Assembly: GCA_033557465.1 (NCBI GenBank)
Contig: CM066033.1
Span: 584,380,438 to 584,444,437, forward strand
Direction of reading: 5' to 3'
Source of the DNA: Ichthyophis bannanicus
Taxonomy: Eukaryota; Chordata; Amphibia; Gymnophiona; Ichthyophiidae
DNA length: 64,000 nt
The notes under the pieces were generated by a model that had not been told where the DNA came from, did not search any database, and worked only from the letters and a program-made list of their open reading frames with translations. The position numbers and the translations under genes were made by a program. Each line of letters begins with the position of its first letter. The first letter of the stretch is position 1. Positions 32,641 to 43,657 of this stretch are shown here, in pieces.

Positions 32641-33097
32641 TGGGTAGATGTTAAAGAATGTGTGGAGAGCCCATGGTGTCCAGGCTACTCTGGTTGCTAT
32701 TTTTCTTATTTTTGTTAAGTAGTTTGAGAGTTCTTTCCCTGAAGAAGACATTTAAGGTGAAACTACCACAAGGTTGGAAATGAGCAATATAAATAAGCAA
32801 TCATTTGTTAAAAATAATAGTGGTTTTCTCTGGTCTCATCTTTAGAAATGGTAACAATCAGCAAATCAGTTTTCTAAAAGGATATTAAGTTTTGATGAAT
32901 TTTGATGAATCTATACGGATTGATGCAATATAGGCACTTTTTACAATGCATCTATTAAGATTGGTGATGAATGCCGCTCTAGACATCTAAACAGCGTTTC
33001 ACATATGCTTCTTCAGGGGTTACCCAGCCTTGGGGGTACAAATCTTGTTCTTTATACTAGTTTCTACAAAAAAACATCACCTCCACTTCATTTACAA

Positions 33098-33299
33098 GTT
33101 CCTGGAGGAAAGGTCCATAAATCATTATTAAAGGGGACTCGGGATATCCACTGCTTGCCCCAATTCAAGCATTGTGAAACATTTGTCTTTTGGGGAAATT
33201 GCTAGGTACTTGTGACCTAGATTGGCCACTTTTGGAAAAAGGATACTGGGCTTGATGGACCTTGGTCTGACCCAGTATGGCATATCTTATGTTCTTATG
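33098..33299 (+). mobile_element. CR1-A LINE 3' tail
   Basis: From AAGTTCCTGGAGGAAAGGTC to CCCAGTATGGCATATCTTAT and TTCTTATG, the terminal 200 bp of CR1-A, nested in Penelope-like sequence. Confidence 0.9.
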
Positions 33300-33679
33300 T
33301 ACTCTGGCCTTATAATGTCCATAATTAACAACCACATTCTATGTACTATCAATCTGCAGTTCTCAGCTAGCACCCATTCATGTAACTCAGCTCCAAAAGT
33401 ATATATATCAATGCTTAAATCTAAAAACAATAACAAAAAGAAAAATCCTTAAACCAACTTACTGGTATCTGCACTGCAGACTCATTAACCAACTGCACAC
33501 ATTCTCAAAACCAGATTTCTCAAAATTGCCATGCTTGTGAAAAAATAACCTGCCTTTCAACCAATCACCATTTTATGTAACCGTAACTTACATTCATCCA
33601 CATTCTCTCCCAAACCGACCGCCCTCCTCTCCTCATATCACTCGTCACTGTCCATTGCTTAAATATTCACTATCTCGCC

Positions 33680-34130
33680 CCTCATGAAAAGTATACATAG
33701 GCAAGATTACCCAGCAGTTTCGTGTGCGGATGGCAAAGCATAAACATTGTATAAATAAACAGGAAGTTTCTATGGTGCAGCACTGTATGCCTTATGGGCA
33801 TACGTTTGAGGACTTGCGGAGTATGGTCATAGATCATGTTTAAGAAAGCGATCTGAGGGGAGATCGTGACAGAATCTTAATGCAGTTGGAATAGTGGTGG
33901 ATTTTTCATTTGAAGACCTTAGAGCCAAAGAGTCTCAATGGACTGATTGTATATGCATTGTTCCTGAAGTGGATCTATAGGGATGAAACCATTGATTATA
34001 TCTGCAATAAAATGATTGGATGCTGGAGTGAACAGAGTATTGATTGGACAATTTGAATTGAGTATAAAGAGGCTGCGTTCTATACATCAGACGATGAGCA
34101 TCTATAGTGTTTAAGCAGAAAGCCCTTGAT
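33680..34130 (+). pseudogene. GIY-YIG endonuclease domain of a Penelope-like element, decayed
   Basis: The translation reads KVYIGKITQQFRVRMAKHKH at about 33689, giving the YIG half of the GIY-YIG motif, an Arg-rich helix and the His that follows it. GHTFEDLRSMVIDHV and, after a stop and shift, DRILMQLE and WIFHLKTLEPKSLN follow. The last block matches the C-terminal Trp-Ile-Phe and L-x-P-x-G-L-N region of Penelope GIY-YIG domains. Several stops mean it is inactive. The reverse transcriptase that should precede it is absent. Confidence 0.65.
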
Positions 34131-34204
34131 GCAGCAGTTAAGCAAAACGAAGATGTTTACCAGGCATATGGATGTAAATTGCAAGGAATTTTTTGAGATT
34201 TATG

Positions 34205-34503
34205 CTCCAGATTTATTTATTTTATTTATTTATTTAACAGTATTTCTAAACCGCCTTATCATAATAATCAAGGTGTTTGGGGACATTTATTAACATGGGA
34301 TTGTTTGATAACTGTAATTTGCTGCAATAAGAGTATATTGGAAGTTATAGTTGTATATAGTTGACCCCTGTTATCCATGTTTGTACCCCTGTTCGATGTA
34401 AAACCTAACAGCTTGTTGTTATGGTCGTTGTGTTATAATGTAAACCGCGCTGATGCCGAATAGTGCGGTATATAAAAAATTGTAATAAATAAATAAATAA
34501 AAT
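34205..34503 (+). mobile_element. L2-type 3'-tail repeats
   Basis: 34205-34250 carries a minus-strand L2-like tail (TTATTTATTTAAC, then AAACCGCC). 34340-34503 is the plus-strand repeat matching 9195-9384, with hairpin ACCGCGCTGAT/AATAGTGCGGTATATAA and AATAAATAAATAA. Confidence 0.65.
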
Positions 34504-34509
34504 AACTAA

Positions 34510-35330
34510 AAGAAGAAATATAAACTGTATTATGAAGAATTTGGAAAATATAAGAATTTTGAAAAAAGTAAAAAAAAAAAAAAATGTGTGGAGGCCAATT
34601 CTGTTTGGAGCCCGTTCAGCCTGTCCGGATGTCCAGAATTTGGACAGGCTGGATTTACACCCGATTCTGATTCTGCGGGGGCTATATGTATGATCAGAAC
34701 CTGGTGCAAAAGGCCTAGACGGGCAGGACGTTCCCGGAATCCAGCCTGCTGGATGTCCTGGATCCTGCCCAGCTAACCCAGTCTGGGCTCTTGCATGGAG
34801 CCGCCGTGCCATGGCATCCCGTAATCTATGACTATGCACTGTCCTGTTGCCATGGCACCGCGGCTCAGTGCCAACACCCTGATCGCCTGCATCACAACAA
34901 ATGTCCTGTTCCCCACCACCCGGCACCCAATCGGGCCTTCTGAGGCTGCGATCAGGCTGTGGTGAACCCCCTGCCCTGCTCACCAAAGTGGAATAAGTCC
35001 ACCGTCTAGATTGCCAATCCCGTGTGTACAAGGCAGACACCAGAATCAGCCCTGTACGTCTGGGGTCAGAATCCTGCCTACTCCCTGCCCTCGATCCTCC
35101 TCCAAATCACCCCCTCCTGCCTCCATCCAGAGCTCCCTGCATATCTCTGCAGTACATGCAGGGAACTCCTTGACTGGAATCGGCACCCTGGTGTTTAGCA
35201 GGGATATACATCCAACACGGACGTATATCCCCACTAAATGCAAATCGGAATAACCTCTATGATGTTCTGATCATTACATCCTCCTTTGACACAGAGGTTG
35301 TCCCTCTGTGTAGCAGAGTGAGAAAGGAAA
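34510..35330. other. Unrecognised GC-rich sequence
   Basis: After an A-rich run at about 34565-34583 the DNA is GC-rich with CCAGAATTTGGACAGGCTGG and CCTGGATCC words. The opening resembles that of 43725-44300 (GGAGCCCG), so both may be copies of one repeat. No coding domain was identified. Confidence 0.3.
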
Positions 35331-35558
35331 CTAGGGGGATGTTTGCTAAACAGTGATAATGTTGCAGTGGTGCAGTTTGCGTGTGATACGTAACGTTATC
35401 ACGCGATAATGTCTCCAGCAGCATTAAGACACACAGAGAGTGGAGTAAGGATCCCCAGAGGGCAGAGGGTGGACGGGGAGAGGCTCTATGCACACTAACG
35501 CTGTGAAATGAAGGTCTGAAAATTAATGGCAGTGAAAACCTCATGTTAGAGGCACATT

Positions 35559-35946
35559 TATTTATTTATACCATGCTCTTATTTATTTATTTACATTCTC
35601 TTATATACCGTGCTATTCTGCATCAGTGCGGTTTACATTGAACAAACTGAAATTACATTGAACAGGGCATTATAACTGTTCTTTAGAATCAGTGCTCTTT
35701 AGAATCAGTGTGGTTTACGTGTGTACTAACAGGTACTTTTTATTCCCTTGTCCCCAAAGGGCTCACAGTCTAAGTGTACCTGAGGTAATGGAGGGTTAAG
35801 TGGCTTGCCGAAGGCCACAAGGAGTGGCCATGGGACTAGAGACCCCAGTCCCTCTGGCATGAAGTTGCTTGTCCCCATGTGGGAATTGAACCCCTGGCCT
35901 TCTGGCTTGAGGTAACCTGTCCCAACCACTGAGCCACTCCTCCCTC
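35559..35946 (-). mobile_element. tRNA-derived SINE in HF-3 left arm, minus orientation
   Basis: Ends (plus strand) in CCAACCACTGAGCCACTCCTC, the complement of the SINE head, with the core complement GTTAAGTGGCTTGCCGAAGG and an L2-like tail at the left. HF-5 has the uninterrupted sequence GAGGCACATTTTCAGGAGAG at 46231-46250, an empty site. Confidence 0.85.
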
Positions 35947-37269
35947 ATGCAGAGAGAGAAACCAGTTCAGTCAGAAATGTACAGCAAAGGCAGGGAGACC
36001 CAGAAAAGTGATAGTAGTGATACATGTGCGGGGGCAGCGGGGGAGGGGGGGCGGCACGGTGGGGGGGGGGGGCAGGGGCAGGCTGTTTGGACCCATAGGC
36101 GAATTATGTAGTACCACCCAAACTGCCCTCTAGAGCTCAGGATCTCCCACCAACAGATCCACATTACTGCAATGGTGCTGGTGGAGGGGTCTATCAACCT
36201 AGGTCGAGCTGGGGGACAGACAACATACAGGGCAGTCCATGCATTTCTGTACACATCCATATGGTGATAGCAGACAGACAGGAGACCTAGAAATGCTCAG
36301 CTGCCCACCACCACTATCTGACATTCTCCAGCAGCGAGCACACTGAATCTGCAGCCGCTGCACCCTGCAAGGTGTTCCAGCCTTACACAGACTAACTGCA
36401 ACCAGTCTGCTAGCTAGTCCATAGTGCACATTACTGGAGGAAATGTGTGCACCCAAAACTGGGATGTCAGCACACCCACCAAGCGGATAGGTTAGCAATT
36501 GGGCCCCAAAAAGCAACCCACAGATATCACTTGAAAGAGATGCTGTTAGCACTATGGGAGACCTAGCCATGCCATGGTGACTGCTCAGTCAGGGTGAGAG
36601 TGACCTCCCAGGAGGACATGCAGGGGCCACCCTGTCCATGCAGCTGATGGCTGGCCACTACAATGTCCCAGCCATTGCCCTATGCCCTGTGCTCATGCAT
36701 CCTGCCCAGGCCACCCTATCCGAGCTATACCCACAGTACCTTGCTCCTCATTATGCACATTGGCAAGCTAACACTGGACACATTGCAAACAGTGTGGGCT
36801 GAGTAAGGTGTTGCAACCATCACACACTGGATGGACAGACACACACTCCCACACCTATGCCAGCATAGTGCTACTATAGATAGTTTTTGCAGTCCAGGCC
36901 AACTCAACAGTCCTGGACACAGCGCAGGTATGGCTATGGTATGCGATACTGTTGGGGTCACTCCCCAGGGTGGTGAACACTGTCAGACACCAGACCTGAA
37001 ACACACTCCACAGACATCAGAGATATTGGTATGATACAGCTCAATGAGCAGATTGTGCTTAACTTAGGAATTGCTATCTGCTAGTAATCATAGCAACATT
37101 GTGATATATGTGTACTGTATTCCCAGGTTTAGGGTGGCATTGCTAAGGTCTGCACATACTAGTATTGTGAGATGTACGCAAGGCCCGATATCCTGCCTGT
37201 CCATGAGGCTTTGGATAATGGAGCCTGTGGGTGTGGTTCTTTCTGCTCCTGTTGGCCGCTGCTCTAGGG

Positions 37270-37462
37270 CAGAAGTCCCCAACTCCAGTCCTGGTGGGCC
37301 ATACACTGTTCATGTTTTCTTGCTGTCCTTAATGAATATGCATGAGATACATCTGCATACCATGGGGGCGATGCATGGAAATGAACCACACGCATCTTTA
37401 TTAGAAACAGCATATAACGTGAATGATTTGTGACCCTCCAGGACTGCATTTGGGGGACTGTG
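37270..37462. mobile_element. hAT-like MITE in HF-3
   Basis: CAGAAGTCCCCAACTCCAG to TTTGGGGGACTGTG, with flanking 8-mers CTCTAGGG (37262-37269) and CTCTAGGT (37463-37470), a hAT-type 8-bp duplication with one change. Confidence 0.85.
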
Positions 37463-38770
37463 CTCTAGGTAATGCGCATGTTTCTGGTGTCTGTGCTCTG
37501 TAGGGTAAAATATAGATGTATTGGGCATGTTTACGTTCTCTGCACTAAAGGTTCTGTCTGTATTACCACATTTGTGTGGTGGGTAAAATGTGGGGACTGG
37601 GTTGGCAGGGCTGACAGCTGGGATTTGAACCTGTGACCTTCTGCTCCTGAAGGCACTGGCAGTGTGCGCTGCACCACCGTCTTGGCACAGAAACAGTGCA
37701 TTACCAGGGGAGTCCATGGCTGTTCGTCCGACAGGCCCTGTCTGTTGCAGTGCATGGCACCCACGTGAAGAGGGCTAGGCCATCGTGTGCTGTGGGCTGC
37801 AGCCACTGCCCCCTCCAACACCAGTAACCCTCCGCCACCATGCTGACATTGCCTTATATTGGAGACAGCATAAAACCTGAATGATTTGTCACCCTCCAGA
37901 ACTGCATTTGGGGGACTCTGCTGTAGGTAATGCACATGTTTATGTGGTGTGTGCTGTTTAAGGTAAAATATGAGCATTTCACCCACATTTTGGTTCTGGG
38001 CAGCAAAGATTCAGTCTTTACTACACGTGTTTTTAGTGGGAAAAATATGGAGAATATATTGGCAGGAGCAACAGCTAGGATTTGAACCTGTGACCTTCTG
38101 CTCTTGGACACACTGTCTGTGTGCACTGCACCACTGTGTTGCCATAGATATTCTGCATTCCCTGGGGAGTCCATGACTGTACATCCGACAGGGCCTGTTT
38201 GTTGCAGTGCACGGCACCCACCTGGACAGGGCTAGGCCATGGTCTGCTGTGGGCACCAGCCCGTGCCACCTCCGCCGCCAGTACCGCTCCATCCTTAGAT
38301 TGGAGACAGCATAGACCCTGACGGATTTGTGGCCCTCCTGGACTGCATTTGGGGGATTCTGCCGTAGGTCATGCGCATTTTTATGGTGTTTGTGCTGTGT
38401 GGGGTAAAATATAGGTGTTTGACCCATGCTTATGTTCTCAGCAATAAAGGTTCAGTCTTTCCTACCATGTTTTCTTCATGGGTAAAATATGGGGACTGGG
38501 TTGGCAGGAGCCACAGCTGGGACTTGAACCTGTGATCTTATGCTCTTGGACACACTGTCTGTGTGCACTGCACCACCATGTTGCCACAGATATGCTGCAT
38601 TCCCTGGGGAGTCCATGACTGTACATCCGACAGAGCCTGTCTGTTGCAGTGGACGGCACCCACCTACACAGGACTGGGCCTGGACTGCTGTGGGCAGCTG
38701 CCACTGCCCCCTCCAACACCAGTGCCCCTCTGCCACTTTGCTGACATGCCCTTCTGCTGGTGGTGCTGGT
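37443..38770. repeat. Three tandem units of about 440-460 bp in HF-3
   Basis: Each unit begins with the MITE right end (CTGCATTTGGGGGA at 37443, 37902 and 38343) and contains GGTAAAATAT, a minus-strand tRNA-like module (B-box complement GGATTTGAACCTGTGACC, A-box complement TGCACTGCACCAC) and GGAGTCCATGGCTGTTCGTC-like words. HF-2 and HF-5 have a single unit. Confidence 0.8.
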
Positions 38771-39702
38771 GGTACGCAGTCTCAGGCCATCCTGTGTGCG
38801 GGTAGGCGGCTGTCTATGCTGCGGGTTCTGGGGTAGGGGTGCCTGCATAGATGTCCACGCTTCCCCCCAAGCACCGCCTGCCGCTGTTCTGTGCCCTTGG
38901 GGGTACCTGCTGGGTACTATCCCCTGTGACATGGTGGGACGCACAATCATGCCCATTTTTGGCCCTCATCAGTTGCTGGCTGGCTGCTGTACAGTTTCAG
39001 CATTCCTATGTGCCACCTAGGCATCTGCCTGGTCCGCACTGTGCCCCGGCTGCACCACAGCATGTGCCGCCTGCAGCCCTCTGTGGCCCCTTTTCAGGCA
39101 TCTGACCTGTTGCCCGTTCCGACATGCCCGCCCTACTGTTGCAGGACATGTGCACGCCATAGGACACCTGTCCGATGCAGAGGGAACCCTGATCAGTGCT
39201 ATTTCTGTGGGATCATTCACCTTGTATGGGGACGGAGTGTAGACCTTTCCATAATTCATATCTTTTTTTGGGTGCTTTCTCGGGAGTGTTTTTTGATGTT
39301 TCACATTAAAACCACTGTTGCCCAGCTTTATTATGTTTTTTCTATATTTTGTTGGGGTCATTTTTAGTGTTTATTTGCCCTTTTGTTCTGTGCACATGTA
39401 TCACACATCACTTTTTGTAGGTTTCCCTGGGTTTGCTGTACACTGCTGACATAAATGGTTTCTCTTCCCTTTAAATCGGCTCTAACATGAGGTTTTCACT
39501 CGCGGTATTTTTTGCCTCGGATTTCAGCCTCGCTAATGTGCGGGGAGCCTCTCCCCTCCCACTCTCCACCCATTGACCCCTTCTCTCCGCCCCTGGGGAG
39601 CCTTCCTCCGCCCTCCGGGAGCCTTTCCCCGCCTTCATCGCACATTAGCACGCCGCGCACATGAGCGCTGCACACATGAGCGTGCATATTTGTGCCCCGT
39701 AC

Positions 39703-39748
39703 GCGACATTAGCGTGCGCTAAGGTACCTTAGCGCACGCTAACGTCGC
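39703..39748. repeat. HF-3 right subterminal palindrome
   Basis: Two 23-bp arms around GGTACC, with one mismatch, built from TTAGCGTGCGCTAAGGT. It is 56 bp from the right terminus and is followed by three TTAGCGCA-type words. Confidence 0.9.
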
Positions 39749-39807
39749 GCAGCGCACATTAGCGCACAGTAGCGCACATTAGCGCAGTTTAGTAAACATA
39801 CCCCTTA

Positions 39808-40335
39808 GTGGCAGTTACAAAAACATGGTTCACAGAAAACCATGATTGGGATATAACTATACCTGGCTATACTTTATTCAGAAAGGATAGGGTAGGAAGA
39901 AGGGGAGGAGGAGTGGCACGATATGTAAAAACTACTATTAAAGCTTTGGAATTACAGAGCTTAAAAGGGAGAGAGGAGGCATTGTGGGTTAAACTAGAAA
40001 GAGGGAAAGAGAAATCTATTTGCATTGGTGTGATATACAGACCTCCCTCACAAGAGGAAGAGGTGGACAGAGAGTTAATTGAAGACATACGCAGCATTGC
40101 TAGGAAAGGGGATGTGCTACTGATAGGAGATTTCAATATGACAGATGTTGATTGGCACATTCCTGCTGCAGTATCATCTAGAAGTAAGGAGATCCTGGAT
40201 TCTCTGCAGGGAGAACTATTCAGGCAATTGGTAACAGACCCCACACGTGAAGGGGCCATACTGGACTTGGTGCTTACCAATGGTGAAAGTGTTTCTGATG
40301 TTGTAGTGGGAGATCATTTTGTGGTTCAGTATTAG
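39808..40335 (+). pseudogene. CR1-B endonuclease (APE-type) C-terminal two thirds
   Basis: The domain nicks target DNA for reverse transcription. Visible are TETWF-like TKTWF, GRRGGGVARYV, CIGVIYRPPS, the catalytic LLIGDFNMTDVDW (Asp and Asn) and AILDLVLTN. The terminal S-D-H is represented by VVGDHFVVQY, where Ser is replaced and the frame then ends at 40335; coding continues in another frame from about 40319. The first catalytic Asn and Glu region is not present (TKTWF has Lys for Glu). Confidence 0.8.
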
Positions 40336-42453
40336 GACTAGGGCTGTTAGAATCCATTCAAAGGTGAGGATCTTAGACTTTAGGAAGACTAACTTTGCGA
40401 AGATGGGCCAATACCTCAGGGAGTCGTTAGTGGGATGGGAACAGCTGGGGGATGTAGAAAAACAGTGGGCAAAACTGAAAGGGGATATTTTAAGGGCAAC
40501 CAACCTTTTTGTTAAAATGGTAAATGAAGGTAAAAGGAAAAGGAGACCGCTATGGTTTTTGAAAGAAGTAGCTGAAAAAGTGAAGAAAAAGAGGGAGGCC
40601 TTCATGAAATACAAGAGATCACAGAGAGAGGAAGACAGGCATCTGTATTTGGAAAAACTTAGAGAAGCTAGCAAAGTAGTCAAGAAGGCAAAGATTCAAA
40701 AGGAGGAGGAAATAGACAATGCAATAAAATGGGGGATAAGACATTTTTCAGATATATTAGTGAGAAGAGGAAGGGCAAAAGTGGTATTGTCAGACTCAAG
40801 GGTGCAGGGGAGGAATATGTAGAAGCTGATAAGGATAAAGCGGAATTGCTTAACAAATATTCTTGTTCTGTGTTCACAGATGAAGAACCAGGAGCAGGAC
40901 CTCAGAAAACACCCACAAATAGGAACAGAAGCGAGGGACATCTTGAACAATTTTCAGAAGACTGTGTTCGTGAGAAACTAGCTCAACTTAAAGTAGACAA
41001 AGCGATGGGACCAGATGGGATACACCCTAGAATACTGAGGGAACTTGGGGACGTTCTAGCAACTCCACTGACTGACCTTTTCAATGCCTCGTTGGAGTTG
41101 GGAGTGGTGCCAAAGGACTGAAGAGATGCTCATGTGGTGCCTTTACACAAAAGCGGAAGTAAGGATGTGGTTGAAAACTACAGGCCGGTTAGTTTTTACT
41201 TCGGTGGTGAGTAAATTATTGGAAATGCTGCTGAAAGAGAAAATAGTGAGGTTTCTGGAGTCCAGCGGATTGCAGGATCCGAGGCAGCATGGATTCACCA
41301 GAGGCAGGTCTTGTCAGATAAATCTGATTGATTTCTTTGACTGGGTGACCAGGGAGTTGGACCGAGGGAGAGCTCTAGATGTGGTGTATTTAGATTTCAG
41401 TAAAGCCTTTGACACTGTTCCTCACAGGCGACTTATAAACAAACTGAGCACCCTAGGGAGGGACCCTAAAGTTACTGCTTGGATTAGAAATTGGTTGAGT
41501 GGGAGGCGACAAAGAGTACAAGTAAATGGAGCTCACTCTGAGGAGAAGGATGTTACCAGTGGTGTGCCCCAGGTTCTGTCCTTGGTCTGATTCTTTTTAA
41601 CATCTTTGTTAGTGATATAGCGGAATGGCTGTCGGGTAAGGTTTGCCTCTTTGCGGATGATACCAAAATCTGCAATAGAGTAGACACCCAGGAAGGTGTA
41701 GATAACATGAGGAGGGATCTAGCTAAGCTTGAAGAATGGTCTAGAATTTAGCAGCTGGGATTTAATGTAAAAGAAATGTAAGGTCATGCATTTGGGTTGC
41801 AGCAATCCAAGGGAGCAATATAGTATAGGGGGTGATGTACTTTTGTCCACTAAAGAAGAGCGGGACCTAGGCGTGATTGTGTCTGATGATCTTAAAGTAG
41901 CTAAACAGGTAGAAAAGGCGACGGCAAAAGCTATAAGGATGCTTGGGTGCATACGGAGAGGAATGGCTAGCAGAAAAAAGGAGGTGATAATGCCTCTGTA
42001 TAAGTCTTTGGTGCAACCTCATTTGGAGTAGATTGTGCAATTCTGGAGACCGCACCTTCAAAAGGATGTGAACAGGATGGAGTCGGTGCAGAGGGTGGCT
42101 ACTAAAATGATTAGTGGGCTTCATTATAAAGCATATGAGGACAGACTTAAGGATATTAATATGTACACCTTAGAGGTGATATGATTGAGATGTTTAAATA
42201 CCTCCATGGCATAAATGTTCAGGGAGAGAGCCTCTTTCAATTGAAAGCAAGTTCTGCTATGAGGGGACATGGGATGAGGGTGAAGGGAGATAGATTCAGG
42301 AGTGATATGCGGAAATATTTCTTTACGGAAAGAGTAGTGGATCCATGGAATAGTCTCCCAGTGGAGGTGGTAGAGATGAGGACAGTAACTGAATTCAAAA
42401 AATCATGGGACAAACACAGAGGATCTCTAAAGGTAAAAAGGGGACTGTTGTAG
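40319..42453 (+). pseudogene. CR1-B reverse transcriptase
   Basis: Frames switch several times. Blocks in order are RTRAVRIHSKVRILDFRKTN, VDKAMGPDGIHPRILREL, a stop in place of Trp after VVPKD (41119-41121), RQHGFTRGRSCQINLIDF, LDVVYLDFSKAFDTVPHRRL, VTSGVPQ, then a shift and LFADDTKICNRVDTQ (active-site Asp pair intact, about 41650), ERDLGVIVSDDLKVAKQVEK, LYKSLVQPHLE with a following stop, and the C-terminal IEMFKYLHGINVQGESLFQL. Total lesions exceed five, so it is inactive. Confidence 0.85.
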
Positions 42454-42611
42454 TGTTGATATGGAAGGACAGACTAGATAGGCCATGTGGTCTTTTTCTG
42501 TCATCATATTTCTATGTTTCTATGGTTACTTCAATGACTATGAAGGCAGAGGTCATGAGTTCTATCCCACAGTGGTGTTATTTAATAAGGCTGTCTGAGG
42601 CTTTTCCTTTT

Positions 42612-42820
42612 AATTTAAATCAGTGCAGCCAGCAAAAACACCCTCACAGTGCTGTAGCCTAAGATGCCTCATAAGGCCCTCTATAGGGCACATTATAAGG
42701 TGCTTTGGTGGACAGGTCACTTTATCATGTGCCCTATGGAGTGCCTTATAGGGCGCCTTATGAGGCACCCTAGGTTACGGCACTGTGAGGGTGTTTTTGC
42801 TGGCAGCACTGATTTAAATT
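42612..42820. repeat. HF palindrome module, 209 bp (HF-4 copy 1)
   Basis: Outer arms AATTTAAATCAGTGCAGCCA and TGGCAGCACTGATTTAAATT; inner words ACACCCTCACAGTGC and GCACTGTGAGGGTGT, then CCTCATAAGG and CTATAGGGC. The centre is near 42716 at GGTGCTTTGGTGG. Confidence 0.9.
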
Positions 42821-42940
42821 AAAAAAGGAAATGCCTCAGACACCACTGATTTAAATGAAATACGGGAACTGCCTCAGACAGCACTGATTTAAATTAGAAA
42901 AGGGAAATGCCTCAGACAGCCTTCTTACATAACACCACTG

Positions 42941-43006
42941 CAGGATTGAACCCATGACCTCTGCTTCTACAGTCATTGCAGGAACCAGTGGGCTACATCT
43001 CTATAG
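42941..43006 (-). repeat. tRNA-like module, HF-4
   Basis: Minus strand: TAGCCCACTGGTTCCTGCA (A-box side) and GGTCATGGGTTCAATCCTG (B-box side). A second copy is at 43412-43472 and a plus-strand partial at 42526-42575. Confidence 0.7.
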
Positions 43007-43175
43007 CTTCTAACCCTGCGCTGGCATGAACTTAGGGTTAACACGCATTAACGTGCCACTGCGCCCACTATCGTGCGATACAGATTCTTGCTACCTTGCC
43101 ACCGGATTGCCCACTACCTTATATGGCATTCTTCACATTAACACTGCAACTAGCACCGGTAACATTAAGATGGTT

Positions 43176-43355
43176 CTGCCAGCAAAAACACCCTCACATT
43201 GCCGTAACCTAAGGCGCCCTATAAAGCACCCTATAGGGAACATTATAAGGTGCTTTGGTGGACAGGGCACTTTATAATGTGCCCTATGGAGTGCCTTATA
43301 GGGCGCCTTATGAGGCACCTTAGGTTACGGCACTGTGAGGGTGTTTTTGCTGGCA
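43176..43355. repeat. HF palindrome module, 180 bp (HF-4 copy 2)
   Basis: Arms CTGCCAGCAAAAACACCCTC and GAGGGTGTTTTTGCTGGCAG, inner words CCTAAGGCGCCCTATAAAGC and TATAGGGCGCCTTATGAGG. The centre is at GGTGCTTTGGTGGACAGG. Confidence 0.9.
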
Positions 43356-43657
43356 GCACTGATTTAAATTAAAAGGAACTGTCTCAGACAGCCTTCTTCT
43401 TAACACCACTGCAGGATCGAACCCATGACCTCTGCCGTCATTGCAGTAACCAGTGGCTACATCTTTATAGCTTCTAACACAGCGCTGACATGAACTTAGG
43501 GTTAACGTGTGTTAACGAGCCACGGCACCCACTATCGCGTGATACCGATTCCTTGCTACCTTCCCTCCGGAACGCCCACTACCTTATATGGCATTCTTCA
43601 CATTAACGCTGCAACTAGCGCTGGTAACATTAAGATGGTTTAGTAAACATCCCCCTA

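Larger units (their letters stand above)
32745..34190. mobile_element. Penelope-like element remnants in two orientations
   Basis: CCCTGAAGAAGACATTTAAGG (32753, plus) and the complement of CCCTGAAGAAGCATATGTGA (about 33020, minus) are the CTGAAGAAG-plus-GAAAC signature I associate with Penelope-like termini. From about 33680 a plus-strand GIY-YIG endonuclease remnant follows. A CR1 tail (33098-33299) interrupts. The opposite orientations of 5' and 3' parts fit the inverted, truncated copies common in this class, but I could not align the pieces fully. Confidence 0.5.
35334..39804. mobile_element. HF-3: non-autonomous Harbinger-like element (4.5 kb)
   Basis: Left terminus GGGGGATGTTTGCTAAACAG, right terminus CAGTTTAGTAAACATACCCC; flanks CTA (35331-35333) and TTA (39805-39807), compatible with an original CTA. 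The left arm (35380-35550 and 35950-36015) is collinear with HF-5; the right arm (39420-39800) matches HF-1 in part and has its own GCGC-rich subterminal palindrome. The interior has blocks shared with HF-2 and HF-5. No protein gene is seen. It stands directly upstream of CR1-B coding sequence. Confidence 0.85.
39805..42525 (+). mobile_element. CR1-B LINE, partial endonuclease plus reverse transcriptase
   Basis: The first recognisable codons (VAVTKTWFTENHDWDITIPG) directly follow HF-3; then come endonuclease, linker, RT and the 3' end AGGCCATGTGGTCTTTTTCTG and TTTCTATGTTTCTATGG. The 3' octamer-like TTTCTATG repeat is CR1-typical. The 5' part of the ORF is missing or lies left of HF-3, where I do not recognise it. 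Confidence 0.85.
42526..43654. mobile_element. HF-4: truncated Harbinger-like element, right arm duplicated
   Basis: The right terminus TGGTTTAGTAAACATCCCC is followed by CTA (43655-43657). No left terminus is present: the sequence begins inside a tRNA-like module right after the CR1-B 3' end. The unit palindrome, tRNA-like module, subterminal GTTAAC/TATCGCGTGATA region occurs twice (42612-43170 and 43176-43640), the first copy ending at TTAAGATGGTT exactly where the terminus should begin. It is very similar to 54633-55343 of HF-5. Confidence 0.75.

Noticed and set aside
36044..36075. G-run-rich segment as a G-quadruplex promoter
   Set aside because: It is a simple G/C homopolymer expansion within HF-3 with no gene next to it.
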